Below, in pieces: positions 17,678 through 24,635 of a stretch of 24,873 nt of DNA. This stretch comes from an uncultured Kineothrix sp. (GTDB lineage Bacteria; Bacillota; Clostridia; Lachnospirales; Lachnospiraceae). The stretch covers positions 1-24,873 of the forward strand of contig CAJUMD010000045.1 of NCBI GenBank assembly GCA_910587275.1, given 5' to 3'. The notes under the pieces are model-generated. The model saw only the letters and a program-made list of their open reading frames with translations. It had not been told where the DNA came from and ran no database searches. The position numbers and the translations under genes are program-made. Position 1 is the first letter of the stretch. The number at the start of each line of letters is the position of its first letter.

Positions 17678-17871
17678 AAAAGCAGAACCGTTTTTGGAAA
17701 GCATTGTGTTTTGGTATGATAGTGGCAGTGCTGTCCGGGGGATACTCCGGCGGAAACGACGGAAAAGCCGGAATGTGCCCAGCGCTGCGGCAAAGGAAAT
17801 TGCCATCCGGCTTGTTTCGGATTATTGCATGGAATGAACAGTTATACGTAAATAAAAAAATGTTAAAATAA
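17674..17871 (+). pseudogene. Possible decayed small lipoprotein ORF with ATA in place of ATG
   Basis: AGGAG at 17663-17667 is followed after six bases by ATA at 17674, which overlaps the stop of the methionine gene as ATAA, just where the operon-typical ATGA overlap would be. The frame reads (I)KKQNRFWKALCFGMIVAVLS, then GGYSGGNDGKAG. This looks like a lipoprotein signal peptide (basic start, hydrophobic core, LSG followed by a Gly/Ser/Asn-rich linker) in which the lipobox Cys is Gly. It continues without features to a TAA at 17869-17871. I read it as a remnant whose start codon and lipobox have been lost. A working gene with an ATA start, or one beginning at the ATG at 17716, is possible but less likely. 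Confidence 0.35.
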
Positions 17872-17874
17872 TCC

Positions 17875-17903
17875 TGTACAAATGGTATTTTTTCTGGTAA
17901 AAT
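17875..17903 (+). promoter_or_regulatory. Promoter upstream of the HPr-like gene
   Basis: TGTACA (17875-17880) and TAAAAT (17898-17903) are separated by 17 bases. They match four and five of six consensus positions. Transcription would start near 17910, about 50 bases before the HPr-like start codon. The unit would run through the tRNA to the terminator at 18349-18386. Confidence 0.5.
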
Positions 17904-17959
17904 AATTCATGCAGAGGTTCTTGTGAAAAGAATTTTCGACAGAAAGAAGGATTCTTTAG

Positions 17960-18199
17960 ATGAAAAGCATTATGGTCAGGCTTCGGTCTATTGAGGATGT
18001 GAAGAAGTTTGTAAGCATTATGGCACGGTTTAAAGGATACTTCGATTTGATTTCCGGCAGGTACGTGGTTGATGCCAAGTCCGTAATGGGGATTTTCAGT
18101 ATGGATTTGTCCAAGAATTTGGAGCTCCGTATTTTGGAAACGAATGAACAGGAAAAGGAGATTTTAGCTGCCATAGAACCTTTTCTTGCGAAAGAATGA
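17960..18199 (+). CDS. HPr-like protein lacking the phosphorylatable histidine
   Basis: This 79-residue protein has the HPr fold signature in its second half: YVVDAKSVMGIFSMDL corresponds to the region around Ser46 of HPr, with S41 as the matching serine. The GLHARPA segment with the PTS active-site His15 is replaced by RSIEDVKKFV and there is no histidine in the protein, so it cannot carry phosphate from Enzyme I to PTS components. By analogy with Bacillus Crh, it might be phosphorylated on Ser by HPr kinase and act as a CcpA co-effector; this is inference. AAGAAGG at 17944-17950 precedes the ATG. A promoter lies just upstream and the tRNA gene follows after 56 bases. Confidence 0.8.
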   Translation: MKSIMVRLRSIEDVKKFVSIMARFKGYFDLISGRYVVDAKSVMGIFSMDLSKNLELRILETNEQEKEILAAIEPFLAKE

Positions 18200-18255
18200 C
18201 GGCGGTTTACCAATAAAACAATGTTGTATGCCGGAACAGATGACAGGGCAGTTAT

Positions 18256-18326
18256 GCAGGATTAGTACATCGGTAGTATGTCAGCTTCCCAAGCTGAAGA
18301 GGCGGGTCCGACTCCCGTATCCTGCT
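18256..18326 (+). tRNA. tRNA-Gly (anticodon CCC)
   Basis: The acceptor stem GCAGGAT/ATCCTGC pairs fully over seven positions. The D-arm is 18265-18279 with GG in the loop. The anticodon stem TCAGC/GCTGA encloses TTCCCAA, giving anticodon CCC (18288-18290), which reads GGG. The variable loop is four bases and the T-stem is GCGGG/CCCGT. The discriminator is T, as is usual for bacterial tRNA-Gly; CCA is not encoded. The T-loop reads TCCGACT, so position 55 is C where T (pseudouridine) is nearly universal. Confidence 0.93.
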
Positions 18327-18348
18327 TATTTTGTGAATGTATAAAATG

Positions 18349-18386
18349 AATCCGACTAAGAGGTGTACCTGTTAGTTGGATTTTTT
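18349..18386 (+). terminator. Rho-independent terminator after tRNA-Gly
   Basis: AATCCGACTAA (18349-18359) pairs with TTAGTTGGATT (18372-18382), with one G-U pair. The loop contains a further AGGT/ACCT pairing, and the T-run continues to 18386. It closes the HPr-tRNA unit and lies about 50 bases before ktrB, so ktrB needs a promoter in or just after this region; none is obvious. Confidence 0.8.
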
Positions 18387-18436
18387 GCTTTATACGGATA
18401 ACGGAAGGAAATCATAAGGAAAGCCAAGAGGAATGA

Positions 18437-19786
18437 ATGGAAATGAAGAAGACATGGCATGATAAACTGACAACGACCCAGACAATTGCGGTGGGATTTT
18501 TGGTCATCATTCTAATCGGTACGGTTGTGCTGATGCTGCCGGTATCCTCAAGGAGCGGCGGATTCACGGATCCGCTGACGGCGCTGTTTACGGCGGCCAG
18601 CGCAACCTGTGTAACGGGGCTGGTAGTGGTGGATACTTACAGTTACTGGTCGGTATTTGGCAGGTGCTTTATTTTGCTGCTGATACAGATTGGCGGGCTG
18701 GGGTTTATGACCATCGGCGTATTCCTTGCCGTCCTGATGCGGAAGAATATCGGGTTAAAGGAACGGGGTATTTTGCAGGAAAGCATGAATACGCTCCAAA
18801 TCGGCGGCGTGGTTCGGCTGGTAAAGAAGATAACCGTCGCCGCTTTTGCCATCGAGGGAATTGGGGCGGCGCTTCTTTCCGTCCGGTTTATCCCGGAAAT
18901 GGGATGGCTGGAGGGAATCTGCAACGGCATTTTCCATTCCATATCGGCATTCTGCAATGCAGGATTTGACCTGATGGGGAAAAAGGAAGAGTATTCCTCG
19001 CTGGCGGCGTATTCCGGCGACTTGCTTGTTAACGTGACCATTATGCTGCTGATTATCATTGGCGGCATCGGCTTTGTGGTGTGGGATGACCTGCAGAAAA
19101 AGAAGCTGCGGGTGAAAGAATATCTGCTGCATACGAAAATTGTGCTGACGGTTACGGCGATTCTGATTTTCGGGGGAGCCGCCGTGTACTGGCTGCTGGA
19201 ACGCGGGAACCTGATGGCAGGCATGGACGGAACCGAGACGGTACTGGCGTCCCTGTTTGCTTCCGTGACGGCGAGGACGGCAGGATTTAATACCATAGAT
19301 GTGGGAGGGATGACGTCCAGCAGTAAACTGGTGACGGTGATGCTCATGTTCATCGGCGGCAGTCCGGGTTCCACGGCGGGCGGGGTCAAGACCACGACTT
19401 TTGCGGTGATGCTGGTTTTCGTATGGGCGAACTTAAGGGGCAGCCACGGCTGCAATGTATTCAAACGCCGTTTGGAAGAAGGGGAAATCAGGAAGGCAAG
19501 TATCGTGGTGACGATTAACCTGCTGTTAGCGGTTATTGCGGCGGCTTTTATCTGTGCCGTGCAGGCGTTTTCCATGGAAGACGTACTGCTGGAAGTCTTT
19601 TCCGCCATCGGTACGGTGGGTATGTCGTCCGGGATTACGCGGGGGATGGGAACCGCATCAAGATTCATATTGATTGTGCTGATGTACTGCGGGCGTATCG
19701 GCAGTATGACGTTTGCGCTCTCTTTTACGGAGCGGAAGAAGGTGGCGCCGGTACAGCTTCCGGCAGAGAAGATTATCATCGGCTGA
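18437..19786 (+). CDS. ktrB: Potassium uptake channel subunit, KtrB/TrkH family
   Basis: This is a polytopic membrane protein that conducts K+ (often coupled to Na+) into the cell. The four pore-loop filter sequences typical of the superfamily are visible: TCVTG with G61, CNAGF with G176, RTAGF with G283 and TVGMS with G395. Its 449 residues match the usual KtrB length. The motif GGSPGSTAGGVKTTT in the third unit is the gating-loop region. AGAGGA lies just before the ATG. The gating partner is encoded 70 bases downstream. A c-di-AMP riboswitch is not visible in the short upstream region; regulation by nucleotide binding to the RCK partner is expected. Confidence 0.95.
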   Translation: MEMKKTWHDKLTTTQTIAVGFLVIILIGTVVLMLPVSSRSGGFTDPLTALFTAASATCVTGLVVVDTYSYWSVFGRCFILLLIQIGGLGFMTIGVFLAVLMRKNIGLKERGILQESMNTLQIGGVVRLVKKITVAAFAIEGIGAALLSVRFIPEMGWLEGICNGIFHSISAFCNAGFDLMGKKEEYSSLAAYSGDLLVNVTIMLLIIIGGIGFVVWDDLQKKKLRVKEYLLHTKIVLTVTAILIFGGAAVYWLLERGNLMAGMDGTETVLASLFASVTARTAGFNTIDVGGMTSSSKLVTVMLMFIGGSPGSTAGGVKTTTFAVMLVFVWANLRGSHGCNVFKRRLEEGEIRKASIVVTINLLLAVIAAAFICAVQAFSMEDVLLEVFSAIGTVGMSSGITRGMGTASRFILIVLMYCGRIGSMTFALSFTERKKVAPVQLPAEKIIIG

Positions 19787-19856
19787 AGGGACGTATGGAT
19801 GGACAGCGGCATGAAGCCAAACACCTGACATGGAAGAAAGTGGAGGAAATGGGTCA

Positions 19857-20507
19857 ATGAAAACAATTTTAATGATTGGAATGGGAAAATTCGGGCATCA
19901 TTTATGCCAAAATCTGGCAAGGCTCGGAAATGAGATTATGATTGTGGATGACAGGGAGGAGGTATTGGAAGATCTTCTGCCGGTAGTCACCAGCGCGAAA
20001 ATCGGCGACTGTACCAATGAGGAAGTGTTAAAATCCCTGGGCGTCAGGAATTTTGACCTCTGTTTTGTCTGCATCGGGACGAATTTCCAAAGCAGTCTGG
20101 AAATCACCAGTCTGTTAAAAGAGATGGGGGCGAAGTATGTCATCAGCAAGGCAAACCGGGATATCCATGCCAAGTTCCTGCTGCGCAACGGGGCGGATGA
20201 GGTTATTTATCCCGACCGGGACATCGCGGAGAAACTGGCGGTAAAAGTCAGTGCAAACCATGTGTTTGACTATATTGAGCTGACGGAGGAATATTCGATT
20301 TATGAAATTCCGCTTGTTAAGGAGTGGGTGGGCAGAACCATTGGGGATATTGATATCCGTGCCAAGTACCATGTGAATGTTTTGGGGACGAAGAAGGGCG
20401 GAAACCTGTCATTACTGCCGGGGGCGGATTATGTGCTTAAAAGCGACGAACATCTGATGGTTTTGGGGCAGAATGAGGATGTGGACAGGATTTTGAAGCG
20501 GTTATAA
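19857..20507 (+). CDS. ktrA: Potassium uptake regulatory RCK subunit, KtrA/TrkA family
   Basis: This is the cytoplasmic ring-forming subunit that gates KtrB by binding nucleotides. The RCK_N Rossmann motif IGMGKFG places glycines at 8, 10 and 13, with the acidic strand end VDDREE after it. The RCK_C domain covers about 135-216 (YEIPLVKEWVGRTIGDIDI onwards) and may bind c-di-AMP in this group. I chose the ATG at 19857 because GGAGG at 19842-19846 is ten bases upstream and the Rossmann strand then starts at residue 3, as usual; an in-frame ATG at 19830 would add nine residues. Length is 217 residues, like KtrA. Confidence 0.94.
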   Translation: MKTILMIGMGKFGHHLCQNLARLGNEIMIVDDREEVLEDLLPVVTSAKIGDCTNEEVLKSLGVRNFDLCFVCIGTNFQSSLEITSLLKEMGAKYVISKANRDIHAKFLLRNGADEVIYPDRDIAEKLAVKVSANHVFDYIELTEEYSIYEIPLVKEWVGRTIGDIDIRAKYHVNVLGTKKGGNLSLLPGADYVLKSDEHLMVLGQNEDVDRILKRL

Positions 20508-20671
20508 CCGGTTGGCGGAAACAAAATGCGTCGAAATAACCCTGAATTACAAAAGCAAGGATAGCGGATACGGGCGGAAAGCGCATGGGGCGGCGGCTTT
20601 CTCTTTCCGTTCCTTTTGCCCGGCTTCGTAGTCTGCCGTGGATGAAATTTTTGATTGAAATGAGGAAAAAT

Positions 20672-21316
20672 ATGGTATATTTGTATGCAATAGATATCAG
20701 GGCGCTGCCGGATCCAAAAGAAAATCCGGCAGCGCTCCATCATATCAGCAGCAGCCGAAGAAAAAAAGTTATGAAATATCTGCAGGCAAATGATAGGAAA
20801 AGCTGCCTGGGGGCAGGTATTCTACTGGCAAGAATCCTGCCGCTTTATGGGGAGAATCCTGAGAAAATCATATGTGGGCCAGAGGGAAAGCCGCGGGCAG
20901 AGAACGTGCACTTTAATCTCTCCCATTCTGGTAATCTGGTAATTTGTGCAGTGGGCGAGGAAGCCGTGGGATGTGATATTGAAAAAACAGGGCTGGAGAT
21001 TCAGGGAGTGGCGAAACGTTTTTTTCACCGGAACGAAGCAGAATATTTACAAAAATTTCACGGGCAGGAGCGGAATGATATGTTTTTCCGTCTTTGGACG
21101 TGGAAGGAAAGTTATATCAAAATGACCGGGGAGGGTCTGCGGCTTCCCCTGCAGGATTTTGAAATTTTACCAAAGGGGGAGAAGATACAGGTGCGCCGGG
21201 GAGACGAAATACTTTCCTGCCATATCATGGAATATAACATTCCGGAATATAAAGTATCTGTATGCGCAGAGGAAGAAGAATTTGCCCGCTGTGTGAAATA
21301 TGTGAATCCCTTGTAA
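20672..21316 (+). CDS. 4'-phosphopantetheinyl transferase, Sfp type
   Basis: This enzyme transfers the phosphopantetheine arm of CoA to a serine of carrier domains. The length (214 residues) and two-lobed layout fit the Sfp group rather than the trimeric AcpS type. The Mg-binding residues D102 and E104 (GCDIE) and E146 (WTWKESYIKMTGEGL) are present, as is the NLSHSG motif. AGGAA at 20663-20667 fixes the start at 20672; an upstream in-frame ATG at 20585 would add 29 residues without similarity to the family. The gene ends at a strong terminator. A nonribosomal peptide synthetase begins 3.3 kb downstream and is its probable substrate. Confidence 0.92.
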   Translation: MVYLYAIDIRALPDPKENPAALHHISSSRRKKVMKYLQANDRKSCLGAGILLARILPLYGENPEKIICGPEGKPRAENVHFNLSHSGNLVICAVGEEAVGCDIEKTGLEIQGVAKRFFHRNEAEYLQKFHGQERNDMFFRLWTWKESYIKMTGEGLRLPLQDFEILPKGEKIQVRRGDEILSCHIMEYNIPEYKVSVCAEEEEFARCVKYVNPL

Positions 21317-21339
21317 CAGCTGAATTAAAGTTTTTGTGG

Positions 21340-21369
21340 GAGCCTGATGCTTAATCAGGCTCTTTTTTT
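21340..21369 (+). terminator. Rho-independent terminator after the PPTase gene
   Basis: GAGCCTGAT (21340-21348) and ATCAGGCTC (21354-21362) form a perfect 9-bp stem around a GCTTA loop, followed by seven Ts. It separates transcription of the PPTase from that of the acyltransferase-MATE-NRPS genes. Confidence 0.93.
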
Positions 21370-21467
21370 GGTCTGCGGAGAACGAAATATATATAGATTC
21401 CGTAAGACGCCGGCTATTAGTGATTTTTAGGAAATACTTTGCTCCGCAAAGCAGGGAGGTGGGAGCA

Positions 21468-21539
21468 ATGGGCAGATGCAATCTATTCCCAAAAAAGTGC
21501 TTTCTATTCCAAATGGGTTGCTGTCTTCTGTATATCTGA
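21468..21539 (+). CDS. Cysteine-rich 23-residue micro-ORF, possible leader peptide
   Basis: ATG at 21468 is preceded by GGGAGGTGGGAG (21454-21465), a strong ribosome binding site, and the frame runs to TGA at 21537-21539. The product has cysteines at 4, 11, 18 and 19, two lysines and a hydrophobic end. Its RBS can be buried in the hairpin 21439-21468, whose formation competes with a smaller one at 21437-21451. It could be a regulatory leader peptide for the NRPS operon or simply chance. No family is recognised. Confidence 0.25.
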   Translation: MGRCNLFPKKCFLFQMGCCLLYI

Positions 21540-21697
21540 TATATTTTTCTTAAAATCTTAAAATTATATTTTGCTGTCATTCAGATGGATTTGCTGGTCT
21601 TGTTTATGAGGCTAGAGGGTTGTGAATCGAAATGATTGAAAAACCAAAGCAAGATAGTTTGCAATCCTGTTTTTGATAGTCTGGAGAGGATAAAAAA

Positions 21698-22837
21698 ATG
21701 AACGCTATTTTTTCACATGAAGAGACAAATACCGGAAGACAGAGGGAGTTTGATTACCTGAAAGGGATTTTTATGTTATTTATTTATCTGATTCATGCCT
21801 TTCAGGCAACCATGTCCCCGGAGGATACCATTACCCGGTGGATTTATATGTTTGCAACGATGTCCGGTGCGGCTATTTTCATCTTCGTTATGGGAATTGG
21901 GACTGCTTACAGCAGGAATGCAACGCCAGTGGGAATGGCAAAGAGCGGTGTCCGCATGGTGGTTTATCAGTATCTGAATAACCTTGCCTATGCAGCCGCT
22001 CTGCTCATCCCATACCCCTTTGTCCGCGGGAAACTGACGGGAACCGGCATGGAAAATTTTGAGTACTTGATAGAGGTATACCCACAGTACATCAATATCT
22101 TTTTTATTACCGGAATTATTTATCTTGTATTGGCATTGCTCAGGAAACTGAATATCAACACTGCAGGGTACGTGGCGCTCGGTGCGGCATTGAGTATCGC
22201 TGCGCCATTCCTTTATGGAACACCTGTGGATGTGCCGGTGCTTGGGTATATTATGAAACTTTTGATTGGAGAGGCAGAGTTTGTTTCCTTCACACCGCTC
22301 TATTTTCTGTCCTATGCGTTGTTTGGAGCTGCTTTTGGCAAAATCCTTCGGCATGTTAAGGATAAAGTGAAATTTTACGGCATGCTGGCCATTCCCAGCA
22401 TCGTAATCGTGATTGTATGGTGGGTATTGGTATTCATAAAATATGGTTCGGACATATCCCAAATGTATGTGGTGTTAAGTGATGCGTATTCACAGCCGGA
22501 TTTTTGGCATGTGGCGGCGAGTATAGCGCACATATTTATTTTTGCCATAGTCTTTTTCTTTATTGAAAATATCGGCACAGAAGATGGAAAACTGCGTGTG
22601 CTAAAGAATCCTGTCGTGAGACAGATCCTATATTATAGTGAGCATATATCAAAGTATTATGCACTGCATATAACAGTATATTTTATTGCTCTCGGAATCA
22701 ATGGTTATGAGGGATTCCGAAGTTATCAGTGCTGGCTTCTTGCGCTGCTGTCAATCGTGGTGACAGAGATGATGGTAAGAGGATACAATATGCTGCAGGC
22801 AAGGCTGTCGCATAATAAAAAAGTCAACCACAAATAA
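21698..22837 (+). CDS. Acyltransferase-3-like integral membrane protein
   Basis: About ten membrane segments are visible in 379 residues. The N-terminus (REFDYLKGIFMLFIYLIHAF) resembles the first TM of membrane acyltransferases of the acyltransferase-3 / heparan-glucosaminide-acetyltransferase-like superfamily, which keep an Arg-x-x-x-Asp pair and a His on this helix. It would transfer an acyl group across the membrane to a sugar, lipid or peptide product. GGAGAGGA at 21682-21689 precedes the ATG. The gene lies 31 bases before the MATE fusion gene and shares its transcript with an NRPS, so modification of the peptide product is a reasonable guess. The family assignment is moderate, the substrate unknown. 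Confidence 0.65.
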   Translation: MNAIFSHEETNTGRQREFDYLKGIFMLFIYLIHAFQATMSPEDTITRWIYMFATMSGAAIFIFVMGIGTAYSRNATPVGMAKSGVRMVVYQYLNNLAYAAALLIPYPFVRGKLTGTGMENFEYLIEVYPQYINIFFITGIIYLVLALLRKLNINTAGYVALGAALSIAAPFLYGTPVDVPVLGYIMKLLIGEAEFVSFTPLYFLSYALFGAAFGKILRHVKDKVKFYGMLAIPSIVIVIVWWVLVFIKYGSDISQMYVVLSDAYSQPDFWHVAASIAHIFIFAIVFFFIENIGTEDGKLRVLKNPVVRQILYYSEHISKYYALHITVYFIALGINGYEGFRSYQCWLLALLSIVVTEMMVRGYNMLQARLSHNKKVNHK

Positions 22838-22868
22838 CAACAAATGTTTATGACTGGAGGATGTGGAG

Positions 22869-24635
22869 ATGGGGCATATGCACCAGAGGAACGAAAGGCT
22901 TATAGGGAATAAAATTTGGAAGTATCTTTTGCCGGGAATTATGATGTCAATGGCTTTGCAGTTAGGCAACATCGTTGATACGATATTTGTGGGGAACTTT
23001 TTGGGGACAGACGCTATGTCAGCAATCACGCTTGTTCTTCCTATGGAAACTTTGATACAGGTAACGGGTTATTGCCTTGGTACGGGAGGAGCGATTGCAG
23101 CCGGCATTTTGCTAGGCAAGCGGAATAAGGAGGGCGCATCACAGTTGTTTTCACTCACACTGCTGATAACTGTTGTAGTGGGACTGATTATTGCCGCAGC
23201 GGCGCCTTTTTTGGCAATGCCTATTGCAAAAGCGTTAGCAAAGGGCGGAAATCTCAGTACTCTTGCAGGTCACTATCTCTTTGTAGGGATGCTTGGCGCT
23301 CCGGTTATCGGTGTTGGTCTTCTGATGTCGAGCTTTTTGGGTGTGGAAAATCACCCCGAGCTTGCGTCCGCCTACCTGATCGTCTCTAATGTGATCAATC
23401 TGATCCTTGATTATATATTATTAAGATTCACCAGTCTTGGTATCGCGGGTGCTTCCCTGTCTACGGTGGCTGGATTTTTGCTGGGAATGGTTATTTTTAT
23501 CTTATATATCCGTTCTCCGAAACGTATGATCAGCCTTGTCAGAATACAGTCACTTGCCCCTCTGAAAGAGGCAGTCGTATCAGGGGCGCCGGTCTTTGTG
23601 TTTATGGTCATGACCATCATAAAAGCGTTTGTGTTGAATGAGATCATTATCCGCTTTATTGGGGATGACGGGATGGCAGTCTATACAGTCTGTGACAATG
23701 TCCTTATGATCGTGGAAATGATCACAGCCGGAATCATAGGCGTAATACCGAATATAGCGGGAATTCTTTATGGGGAAAAGGATTACTTCGGCATCCGCGC
23801 GCTGTGCAAAAGGGTTCTTGTATTAAGCGCGGCTGCTACGGTTTGTATCTTTGTGCTTGTCATGGCGTTTGCAAAATCGGTCACTGTTATTTTTGGCGTG
23901 GATCATCCGGCTCTTTCTTCCATGATAGTGACAGCGCTCAGGATTTTTATTCTGTGCCTGCCGGCATATGTATGGAATAAATTTCTTGTCGGCTATTATG
24001 AATCGATTGAGGAGTCGAAGCAGGCGAGCATTATTACATTCTTTCAAAATGGCATTTATGTGCTGCCCGCTGCAGCTTTTGGAATCATTCTGGAGGTAAA
24101 TATGGGCGGCAGCGGCATAAATGGTCTGGCGCTTAGTTTTGTATGCTCGGAAATCCTGACCGTTCTTACGGCATATATTTATCGTAAAATCAAGTATAAA
24201 GGTACGGATTTCTATCTGCTTCCTGAGGAAACGGGAACATGCTTTGATTTTACCGTGAAGGCAGATATGGAGGAAACTGCGCTGGTGCCCATAGAGGTAA
24301 AAAAGTTCTGCATTGATCATGGCATAAGCACCAGCAGGGCAAATATGGTGGCGGTAGCTGCGGAGGAAATGATTGTAAACTGTATTAAATATGGCGGCAG
24401 GCTGTCTCATTGGATTGATGTCAGCCTGGTGATAGAAAAGCAAAAGCTGCTTTTGCGATTCAGGGACAATGGAGTGCCTTTTAATCCCACGGAGTATGAA
24501 TTTGACAGTGGGAAATTTGATATACATGGGATTGAGCTTGTGAAAACAATCTCATCTGACATCAGTTATATGCGCACAATGGATTTGAATAATACTGTGT
24601 TAGAATTTGACATGGAACAGGAGGAAGAAAAATGA
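22869..24635 (+). CDS. MATE-family transporter fused to an RsbW-like ATPase domain
   Basis: Residues about 10-440 form a twelve-helix MATE (multidrug/oligosaccharidyl-lipid/polysaccharide flippase group) transporter, with the typical opening NKIWKYLLPGIMMSMALQLG and a GNFLGTDAMSA segment after the first helix. Residues about 460-588 form a GHKL-type ATP-binding domain like RsbW/SpoIIAB anti-sigma kinases: the N-box has E500 and N504, the G1 box RDNG holds D533 and G535, and the G2 box contains G554 (HGIELV). I chose the ATG at 22869, eight bases after GGAGG (22856-22860), over the in-frame GTG at 22863. The stop overlaps the NRPS start by ATGA. Ordinary MATE proteins end near 450 residues. 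The fused domain may phosphorylate or bind a STAS-type partner; that is inference. Confidence 0.88.
   Translation: MGHMHQRNERLIGNKIWKYLLPGIMMSMALQLGNIVDTIFVGNFLGTDAMSAITLVLPMETLIQVTGYCLGTGGAIAAGILLGKRNKEGASQLFSLTLLITVVVGLIIAAAAPFLAMPIAKALAKGGNLSTLAGHYLFVGMLGAPVIGVGLLMSSFLGVENHPELASAYLIVSNVINLILDYILLRFTSLGIAGASLSTVAGFLLGMVIFILYIRSPKRMISLVRIQSLAPLKEAVVSGAPVFVFMVMTIIKAFVLNEIIIRFIGDDGMAVYTVCDNVLMIVEMITAGIIGVIPNIAGILYGEKDYFGIRALCKRVLVLSAAATVCIFVLVMAFAKSVTVIFGVDHPALSSMIVTALRIFILCLPAYVWNKFLVGYYESIEESKQASIITFFQNGIYVLPAAAFGIILEVNMGGSGINGLALSFVCSEILTVLTAYIYRKIKYKGTDFYLLPEETGTCFDFTVKADMEETALVPIEVKKFCIDHGISTSRANMVAVAAEEMIVNCIKYGGRLSHWIDVSLVIEKQKLLLRFRDNGVPFNPTEYEFDSGKFDIHGIELVKTISSDISYMRTMDLNNTVLEFDMEQEEEK

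Larger units (their letters stand above)
21317..21697. other. Leader region between the PPTase and the NRPS operon
   Basis: These 381 bases hold the PPTase terminator (21340-21369), an A+T-rich stretch, and two mutually exclusive hairpins: CTTTGC-TCC-GCAAAG (21437-21451) and TTGCTCC/GGAGCAA (21439-21445 with 21462-21468). The second overlaps the ribosome binding site of a 23-codon micro-ORF (21468-21539). I cannot place the promoter of the downstream operon with confidence. GGAGAGGA at 21682-21689 is the ribosome binding site for the acyltransferase. Confidence 0.5.

Noticed and set aside
17583..17837. 84-codon + frame across the end of the methionine gene
   Set aside because: Its first third lies inside the MTHFR coding region, it lacks an RBS, and the neighbouring frame starting at 17674 has the lipoprotein-like features.
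18387..18436. c-di-AMP riboswitch ahead of ktrB
   Set aside because: The region after the tRNA terminator is about 50 bases, too short for the known structure.
18643..19920. 425-codon minus-strand open frame opposite ktrB
   Set aside because: All four K+ filter motifs are on the + strand; the antisense product is Ser/Pro/Ile-rich without a family and is explained by the codon bias of ktrB.
20571..20622. Nested CGGGC-GGAAAG / CTTTCC-GCCCG pairing between ktrA and the PPTase
   Set aside because: The pairing is interrupted and has no proper T-run after it, so I do not call a terminator, although it might end the ktr transcript.
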